64,000 bases of DNA from Streptococcus pasteurianus. Lineage in GTDB: Bacteria; Bacillota; Bacilli; Lactobacillales; Streptococcaceae. Shown piece after piece: positions 56,394 through 64,000 of the stretch. The notes below the pieces were generated by a model. It had not been told where the DNA came from and made no database searches. It saw only the letters and a program-made list of their open reading frames with translations. The stretch is taken from assembly GCF_004843545.1 (NCBI RefSeq), contig NZ_CP039457.1, forward strand, positions 154,501 through 218,500, written 5' to 3'. The position numbers and the translations under genes were made by a program. The stretch's first letter is position 1, and every line of letters starts with the position of its first letter.

Positions 56394-57665
56394 ATGAAAT
56401 GGCCTAAACGATTAATAGTGACTGGAGTGGCAATGTTGACAGCGGCAGCTGCTTTGACATTGACAGCTTGTCCAAAAAACAGTGATTCCTCTAATGATGG
56501 CAAGGTAACTATCGAATATTTCAACCAAAAAACAGAAATGGTTGATACGCTAAAAGAAATCATTAAGGATTTTGAAAAAGAAAATCCAAAAATCCATGTC
56601 AAAATGACCAGTGTGCCAAGTGCTGGTACTGTTCTAAAAACACGTATGCTTGCAGGTGATGCTCCGGATGTCATTAACATTTACCCTCAGAACGTTGATT
56701 TTAAAGAGTGGGCAAAAGCAGGTTACTTTGAGAATATGACTGGAAAATCATATCTTAAAAACATCAAAAATCATTACGAAAAAAATTATGCTGTCAACGG
56801 CAAAATTTATAGCGTCCCGCTATCAGCCAACGTTTCAGGGATTTATTTTAACAAGACAAAATTTGAAGAATTAGGCCTCAAAGTTCCAGAAACTTGGGAT
56901 GAATTTGAAACACTTGTTAAACAGATTAAAGCTGACGGCGAAACCCCGTTTGCGCTTGCTGGTAGTGAAGGTTGGACTTTAAATGGCTATCACCAACTAG
57001 CTTATATCAGTGTGACTGGCAGCGGTGATAAGGCAAATGATTATCTTCGTTTTTCTCCGGTGAATTCTATTTCAACAGATGACAAAGAAGTAAAAAATGT
57101 CTTGAAACGTCTTGATTTATTGGCTGAAAAAGGAAATCAACAAACTAACTGGGAAGGGGCTTCTTATAATGATTCTGTTGTAGCCTTTGCGACTGAAAAA
57201 GCTTTAATGTTACCTGGCGGTTCATGGGTATTAGCAGCCATTAAGCAACAAGACCCTAAATTTGACATCTCAACCTTTGCCTTTCCTGGGAATGAAGTTG
57301 GTCAAGAAGTGACTGTTGGTGCAGGTGATTTGGCTTTGTCTATCTCATCAGCAAGCAAACACAAAAAAGAGTGCGAAAAATTCATTTCTTATATGGCTTC
57401 AGCTAAAGCAATGCAAAAATATTATGACGTCGATGGCTCACCAGTATCTGTAAATGGTGTGGTTGAAGATGAGAACTCTCCCCTTGCTCCGCTTTATCGA
57501 TTAGCTTTTACAGATAAGCACTATGTTTGGCTGGGTGAAAATTGGACAAGCGAAGAAGACTTCTGGAGTTTGACAGCCAATTATTTGATGAGCGAAGATG
57601 CTAAGCAATATACAGATGAATTAAATGCCTTTTTCAATCCGATGAAAGCCGATGTGACGAAGTAG
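56394..57665 (+). CDS. msmE: Multiple-sugar-binding lipoprotein MsmE
   Basis: The 423-residue extracellular binding protein has a lipobox LTAC with acylated Cys at residue 26 and a Ser-rich linker. It captures raffinose-type sugars and isomalto-oligosaccharides in the known S. mutans system. The substrate-binding fold includes YSVPLSANVSGIYFNKTKF near residue 140 and ALMLPGGSWVLAAI near residue 275. It is 11 bases after aga. Confidence 0.93.
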   Translation: MKWPKRLIVTGVAMLTAAAALTLTACPKNSDSSNDGKVTIEYFNQKTEMVDTLKEIIKDFEKENPKIHVKMTSVPSAGTVLKTRMLAGDAPDVINIYPQNVDFKEWAKAGYFENMTGKSYLKNIKNHYEKNYAVNGKIYSVPLSANVSGIYFNKTKFEELGLKVPETWDEFETLVKQIKADGETPFALAGSEGWTLNGYHQLAYISVTGSGDKANDYLRFSPVNSISTDDKEVKNVLKRLDLLAEKGNQQTNWEGASYNDSVVAFATEKALMLPGGSWVLAAIKQQDPKFDISTFAFPGNEVGQEVTVGAGDLALSISSASKHKKECEKFISYMASAKAMQKYYDVDGSPVSVNGVVEDENSPLAPLYRLAFTDKHYVWLGENWTSEEDFWSLTANYLMSEDAKQYTDELNAFFNPMKADVTK

Positions 57666-57677
57666 GAGGAAACTAGA

Positions 57678-58544
57678 ATGCGAAAATTTTTAAATAAATA
57701 TTGGGGCTGGGTGTTCTTGATTGTTCCCTTGATTTTACAAGCAATTTTCTTCTATTTCCCAATGATTCAAGGTGCTTTCTACAGTTTTACAAACTGGACT
57801 GGATTGACTTACAATTTTGATTTTGTTGGTGTCAACAATTATAAAATCTTGCTAACGGATACCAAATTCTTTAAAGCTCTTGGCTTTACTTTGATTTTGA
57901 CCATTGCGTTAATTGTCGGTGAAATTGTGATTGGTATCTGGGTGGCGCGTGCTTTGAATACTAAAATCAAAGGTCAAACGTTCTTTAGAGCTTGGTTCTT
58001 TTTCCCAGCTGTTTTGTCAGGGTTGACAGTGTCTTTGATTTTTAAACAAGTTTTTAACTATGGTTTGCCTGCTATCGGCGAAGCTTTGAATATTGAATGT
58101 TTAAAAACAAGTCTTTTAGGAACAACTGGCGGTGCTGTTTTTGCAGCAATCTTTGTTATGTTGTGGCAAGGTGTTGCCATGCCGATTATTCTCTTCCTAT
58201 CTGGTCTTCAAACCATTCCAAGTGAAATCACAGAAGCGGCAGCAATCGATGGCGCAAATAGCAAACAAACGTTCTGGAACATTGAATTACCATATCTGTT
58301 ACCAAGTATTTCTATGGTCTTTATCATGGCACTAAAAGGTGGCTTAACAGCTTTTGACCAAATCTTTGCTTTGACTGGTGGTGGACCAAGTAATTCAACA
58401 ACATCAATCGGACTTTTGGTTTACAATTATGCCTTTTCAAGTAACCAATACGGTTATGCTAACGCAATTGCCTTGATTCTTTTTGCCATCATTGTTCTTG
58501 TTTCAGTGTTGCAACTTAAATTATCAAGTCGTTTTGAAGTATAG
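57678..58544 (+). CDS. msmF: Multiple-sugar ABC permease MsmF
   Basis: The 288-residue membrane subunit has six helices and the EAA loop (EITEAAAIDGANSKQTFWNIELP near residue 187). It pairs with MsmG and, with MsmE and MsmK, forms the importer. The start follows GGAGG. Confidence 0.93.
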   Translation: MRKFLNKYWGWVFLIVPLILQAIFFYFPMIQGAFYSFTNWTGLTYNFDFVGVNNYKILLTDTKFFKALGFTLILTIALIVGEIVIGIWVARALNTKIKGQTFFRAWFFFPAVLSGLTVSLIFKQVFNYGLPAIGEALNIECLKTSLLGTTGGAVFAAIFVMLWQGVAMPIILFLSGLQTIPSEITEAAAIDGANSKQTFWNIELPYLLPSISMVFIMALKGGLTAFDQIFALTGGGPSNSTTSIGLLVYNYAFSSNQYGYANAIALILFAIIVLVSVLQLKLSSRFEV

Positions 58545-58553
58545 GAGTGAGAG

Positions 58554-59387
58554 ATGAAAAAAGAAGAACGTTATAATACTTTTTGGAAATATGTGCTCTT
58601 AATTGCGGGTTCAATTCTGATTTTGATTCCTTTATTAGCAACTGTCTTTAGTTCGTTTAAGACAACTAAGGATATCATGCAACATTTCTTTGCTTTTCCA
58701 AATCCTGTCACTCTAAGCAACTACACACGCTTGCTTGCTGATGGCATCGGACATTATTTCTTAAATTCAACGATTATCACCGTTGTATCAGTGATTTTGG
58801 TGACTTTATTTATTCCTGCGGCTGCTTATTCAATTGCTCGTAATATGAGCAAAAAACGAGCTTTCAATATCATGTACAGTTTGTTGATTTTGGGAATTTT
58901 TGTGCCATTTCAAGTTATCATGATTCCAATCACAGTGATGATGAGTCGACTTGGCTTGACTAATATTTGGGGTTTGATTATCTTGTACTTAACATATGCT
59001 GTACCACAAACCTTATTCTTGTATGTCGGATACATCAAGTTAAGTGTTCCTGACAGTTTGGATGAAGCAGCTGAGATTGATGGTGCTGATAAATTCACAA
59101 CTTATCGCAAAATCGTCTTTCCAATGTTAAAACCAATGCACGCTACAACTTTGATTATCAATGCACTTTGGTTTTGGAATGACTTCATGCTTCCACTCTT
59201 GATGCTGAATAAATCATCAGACTCTTGGTCATTGCCACTTTTTCAATACAACTACACAGGACAATACCTCAGCGACTACGGACCAAGCTTTGCATCATAC
59301 GTCGTTGGTATTATTACTATCACAATCGTTTACCTCATTTTCCAAAAACATATCATTTCAGGAATGAGCAACGGCGCAGTGAAATAA
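58554..59387 (+). CDS. msmG: Multiple-sugar ABC permease MsmG
   Basis: The 277-residue membrane subunit has six helices and the EAA loop (SLDEAAEIDGADKFTTYRKIVFP near residue 170). It lies 9 bases after msmF. In S. mutans msmK follows nearby in the operon; here it does not, and the gene is 19 kb upstream. Confidence 0.93.
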   Translation: MKKEERYNTFWKYVLLIAGSILILIPLLATVFSSFKTTKDIMQHFFAFPNPVTLSNYTRLLADGIGHYFLNSTIITVVSVILVTLFIPAAAYSIARNMSKKRAFNIMYSLLILGIFVPFQVIMIPITVMMSRLGLTNIWGLIILYLTYAVPQTLFLYVGYIKLSVPDSLDEAAEIDGADKFTTYRKIVFPMLKPMHATTLIINALWFWNDFMLPLLMLNKSSDSWSLPLFQYNYTGQYLSDYGPSFASYVVGIITITIVYLIFQKHIISGMSNGAVK

Positions 59388-59432
59388 GGAGTCGACGCAG
59401 TGTCATTAAGACACAAGGAGGCTCATCTTTTT

Positions 59433-59470
59433 CACCCAGCCTGTAGCCCGAGTTCAACTTTTGCTGGGTG
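59433..59470 (+). other. Intercistronic hairpin between msmG and gtfA
   Basis: CACCCAGC (59433-59440) pairs perfectly with GCTGGGTG (59463-59470) with a 22-base loop and no T-run. It is more likely an mRNA-processing or 3'-stability element than a terminator. Confidence 0.55.
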
Positions 59471-59499
59471 CTAAAATCCAAAAGGGTAAAGGAGTAACT

Positions 59500-60945
59500 A
59501 TGACAATACAAAATAAAACAATGCTTATTACTTACTCAGATAGTCTGGGAAAGAATTTGAAAGAATTAAATGAAAATCTTGGCAAGTATTTTGGAGAAGC
59601 TGTCGGCGGGGTTCATCTTTTGCCATTTTTCCCGTCAACAGGTGACCGTGGTTTTGCGCCAGTCGATTATGATGAGGTTGATGCTGCATTTGGGGATTGG
59701 GATGACGTGAAGGCATTGGGTGAGAAGTATTATCTCATGTTTGATTTCATGATTAACCATATTTCTCGTCAATCAAAATATTACAAAGATTATCAGGAAA
59801 AGCACGAAGCTAGTGCTTACAAGGATATGTTTCTTAACTGGGATAAATTTTGGCCAGAAAATCGTCCGACACAAGCTGATGTGGATTTGATTTACAAGCG
59901 TAAAGACCGCGCACCAAAACAAGGAATTCACTTTGCGGACGGTTCAGTTGAGCAGCTCTGGAACACATTTGGTGAAGAGCAGATTGACCTTGATGTGACA
60001 AAAGACGTGACCATGGATTTCATTCGAAAGACCATCGCGCATTTAGCTGAAAATGGTTGCGACCTTATTCGATTAGATGCTTTTGCTTATGCAGTTAAAA
60101 AATTAGATACTAATGATTTCTTTGTAGAACCAGAAATCTGGGAATTGCTTGATAAAGTCCGCAGCATTGCTGCGGAATCTGGTACAGAGTTGCTTCCAGA
60201 AATTCATGAGCACTATTCAATCCAGTTTAAGATCGCTGAGCACGATTACTATGTTTATGATTTTGCCCTTCCGATGGTGGTTCTTTATAGCCTTTACAGC
60301 GGAAATGTTAATCGTTTGGCGAAATGGCTTAAAATGTCTCCCATGAAACAATTTACGACACTTGATACGCACGATGGTATTGGAGTTGTTGATGTCAAAG
60401 ATATCTTGACGGATGAGGAAATTGATTACACGTCAAATGAACTTTATAAAGTAGGTGCCAACGTCAACCGAAAATATTCAACAGCCGAGTATAATAATCT
60501 TGATATCTACCAAATCAATTCAACTTACTATTCTGCGCTTGGGGATGATGACAAGAAATATTTCTTAGCTCGTTTGATTCAAGCTTTCGCGCCAGGCATT
60601 CCACAAGTGTATTATGTTGGCTTTTTAGCTGGTAAAAATGATCTTGAATTGTTAGAAAAAACAAAAGAAGGTCGCAATATTAATCGTCATTATTATAGCA
60701 GTAGCGAAATTGCAGAAGAAGTCAAACGTCCAGTTGTTCAAGCTTTGCTAAAATTATTTACTTTCCGTAATCAATCGGCTGCTTTTGCCCTGGATGGCAG
60801 TATTGATGTAGAGATATTAGATGAAAATACGCTTGTAATCACTCGCCGTAATCAAGGTAGCAGTGTGGTTGCGGAAGCCCAAATTAATTTAAAAGAGTTA
60901 AGCTACGCAGTTAAAGAAAACGGGGAAGAAGTTACTTTCTTATAA
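59500..60945 (+). CDS. gtfA: Sucrose phosphorylase GtfA
   Basis: The 481-residue GH13 enzyme splits sucrose with phosphate into glucose-1-phosphate and fructose, using sucrose left after Aga removes galactose from raffinose. Catalytic Asp lies in LIRLDAFAY near residue 192, Glu in LLPEIHEHY near residue 232, and the transition-state Asp in [11 protein letters not shown] near residue 290. The ATG at 59500 follows AAGGAG; the frame runs back to 59461 but through the hairpin. The length equals S. mutans GtfA. Confidence 0.95.
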   Translation: MTIQNKTMLITYSDSLGKNLKELNENLGKYFGEAVGGVHLLPFFPSTGDRGFAPVDYDEVDAAFGDWDDVKALGEKYYLMFDFMINHISRQSKYYKDYQEKHEASAYKDMFLNWDKFWPENRPTQADVDLIYKRKDRAPKQGIHFADGSVEQLWNTFGEEQIDLDVTKDVTMDFIRKTIAHLAENGCDLIRLDAFAYAVKKLDTNDFFVEPEIWELLDKVRSIAAESGTELLPEIHEHYSIQFKIAEHDYYVYDFALPMVVLYSLYSGNVNRLAKWLKMSPMKQFTTLDTHDGIGVVDVKDILTDEEIDYTSNELYKVGANVNRKYSTAEYNNLDIYQINSTYYSALGDDDKKYFLARLIQAFAPGIPQVYYVGFLAGKNDLELLEKTKEGRNINRHYYSSSEIAEEVKRPVVQALLKLFTFRNQSAAFALDGSIDVEILDENTLVITRRNQGSSVVAEAQINLKELSYAVKENGEEVTFL

Positions 60946-60948
60946 TCT

Positions 60949-60989
60949 AAAGGTGGCTGGGCAAACTCCTAGCTTCCTTTCTATTTTTT
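60949..60989 (+). terminator. Terminator after gtfA
   Basis: AAAGG and GCT pair with AGC and CCTTT with internal mismatches, followed by CTATTTTTTA. It is weaker than most terminators here, so partial read-through into dexB is possible. Confidence 0.6.
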
Positions 60990-60993
60990 ATAA

Positions 60994-61031
60994 CGCAAAC
61001 GCTTGCACAAATAACAAGAAAGCGTTAAAAT
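60994..61031 (+). promoter_or_regulatory. Promoter and LacI-type operator of dexB
   Basis: CGCAAACGCTTGCA (60994-61007) matches the CGCAAACGTTTGCG operator of the malT gene at 12 of 14 positions and overlaps the candidate -35 TTGCAC (61003-61008). The -10 is TAAAAT (61026-61031) after a 17-base spacer. This suggests dexB shares the MalR-like regulator rather than MsmR alone. Confidence 0.6.
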
Positions 61032-61053
61032 AAAGACAAATAAATCAAAATAG

Positions 61054-62683
<1,630 letters not shown>

Positions 62684-62685
<2 letters not shown>

Positions 62686-62718
62686 AAAGAGTTCCAAATT
62701 TAATTTGGAACTCTTTTT
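62684..62718. terminator. Bidirectional terminator between dexB and galR
   Basis: AAAAAGAGTTCCAAATT pairs with AATTTGGAACTCTTTTT around a minimal loop. It is symmetrical and so usable by both convergent genes. Confidence 0.92.
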
Positions 62719-62729
62719 ATTAACGTCTT

Positions 62730-63731
<1,002 letters not shown>

Positions 63732-63810
63732 TTATCCCTTCTTTCTTACTTTTATTGTAGCACAAAAAATAACATAACAAAAATTTTAAGTAAAAATTTA
63801 GTAAATTTTA

Positions 63811-63839
63811 TTGACTTGGAACATCAACAGGTGTACAAT
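63811..63839 (+). promoter_or_regulatory. Promoter of galK with adjacent AT-rich palindrome
   Basis: TTGACT (63811-63816) and TACAAT (63834-63839) are 17 bases apart. TAAAAATTTAGTAAATTTTA (63791-63810) directly upstream is a near-palindrome and a candidate GalR site. Confidence 0.7.
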
Positions 63840-63879
63840 GAAAACGTAATCATAGAAAAAGTTAAAAAAGGAGACCCTC

Positions 63880-64000
63880 ATGAAAGTTATAGAATTAAAA
63901 GAAGCCTTCACAGCCGTATTTGGCAATGAAGCAGACGCAACCTTTTTCTCACCAGGACGTATCAATTTGATTGGTGAACATACAGACTACAATGGCGGTC
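63880..64000 (+). CDS. galK: Galactokinase GalK, N-terminal part (cut by window edge)
   Basis: The frame opens at ATG 63880 after AAAGGAG and runs off the window. The 40 visible residues include the galactokinase signature [15 protein letters not shown], which binds galactose. It starts the Leloir pathway for galactose released by the alpha-galactosidases. Confidence 0.95.
   Translation, partial: MKVIELKEAFTAVFGNEADATFFSPGRINLIGEHTDYNGG

Overview
The window is chromosomal DNA of a low-GC Streptococcus. Leucyl-tRNA synthetase, RelA, NrdI, streptococcal DUF3013 and DUF4649 proteins, a tagatose-6-phosphate lac operon and an msm raffinose-type operon all point to this genus. The number of plant-oligosaccharide systems (two alpha-galactosidase loci, an endo-galactanase, a beta-glucoside PTS, acetyl esterases) suggests the S. 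bovis/S. equinus complex. That species-level guess is inference.

Layout. 1-11.3 kb is mostly housekeeping: a cut-off putative ion channel gene (-), a patatin-like protein, leuS, an aldose epimerase, a DUF4649 protein, a 6S RNA gene running straight into a tRNA-Lys gene (-), an IS30-family element, rarA and a GNAT gene (-), a DUF3013 gene, prmA and rsmE. 11.4-16.1 kb holds a LacI/MalR-type regulator, a glucose/maltose-type PTS EIICBA, an endonuclease/exonuclease/phosphatase-family protein and a DpnD/PcfM-family protein. An M42 peptidase and nrdI follow on the minus strand. 18-22.8 kb is a lactose/cellobiose-family PTS locus (EIIB, EIIA, divergent GH1 glycosidase, EIIC, GntR/UTRA regulator), followed by manA. 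23.9-24.7 kb has a hairpin-rich intergenic stretch and a small secreted protein. 25-34.3 kb is an alpha-galactoside locus: ABC binding protein, two permeases, DUF624 protein, GH36 alpha-galactosidase, GntR regulator, ROK kinase, SGNH hydrolase and acetyl-xylan-esterase-family hydrolase. 34.6-39.5 kb has relA, dtd, a PucR-type regulator and msmK. 39.6-53.2 kb is the lac region: lacR (-), lacABCD, a galactitol-family PTS (gatABC), lacX, lacT with its antiterminator leader, lacG, lacF, lacE and a secreted GH53 endo-galactanase. 53.3-62.7 kb is the msm operon: msmR (-), aga, msmE, msmF, msmG, gtfA, then dexB. The window ends with galR (-) and the start of galK.

How the parts work together. Galactose can enter as free sugar (gat PTS) or lactose-type beta-galactosides (LacEF). 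Both give galactose-6-phosphate for LacAB-LacC-LacD. Alpha-galactosides enter through two ABC importers, neither of which has its own ATPase beside it; MsmK, encoded between them, is the likely shared energiser. They are split by two different GH36 enzymes, and free galactose then goes to the Leloir pathway (galK, epimerases). cre-like boxes occur at many of the promoters, and local LacI, GntR, DeoR, AraC and BglG-type regulators give substrate-specific control.

The observations most worth a second look are the two stem-loops with perfectly complementary loops near 24.2 kb, the alpha-galactosidase locus carrying two putative deacetylases and an unusual ROK kinase, the 6S RNA-tRNA tandem, a MITE-like insertion between lacF and lacE, and the endo-galactanase gene appended to the lac operon.
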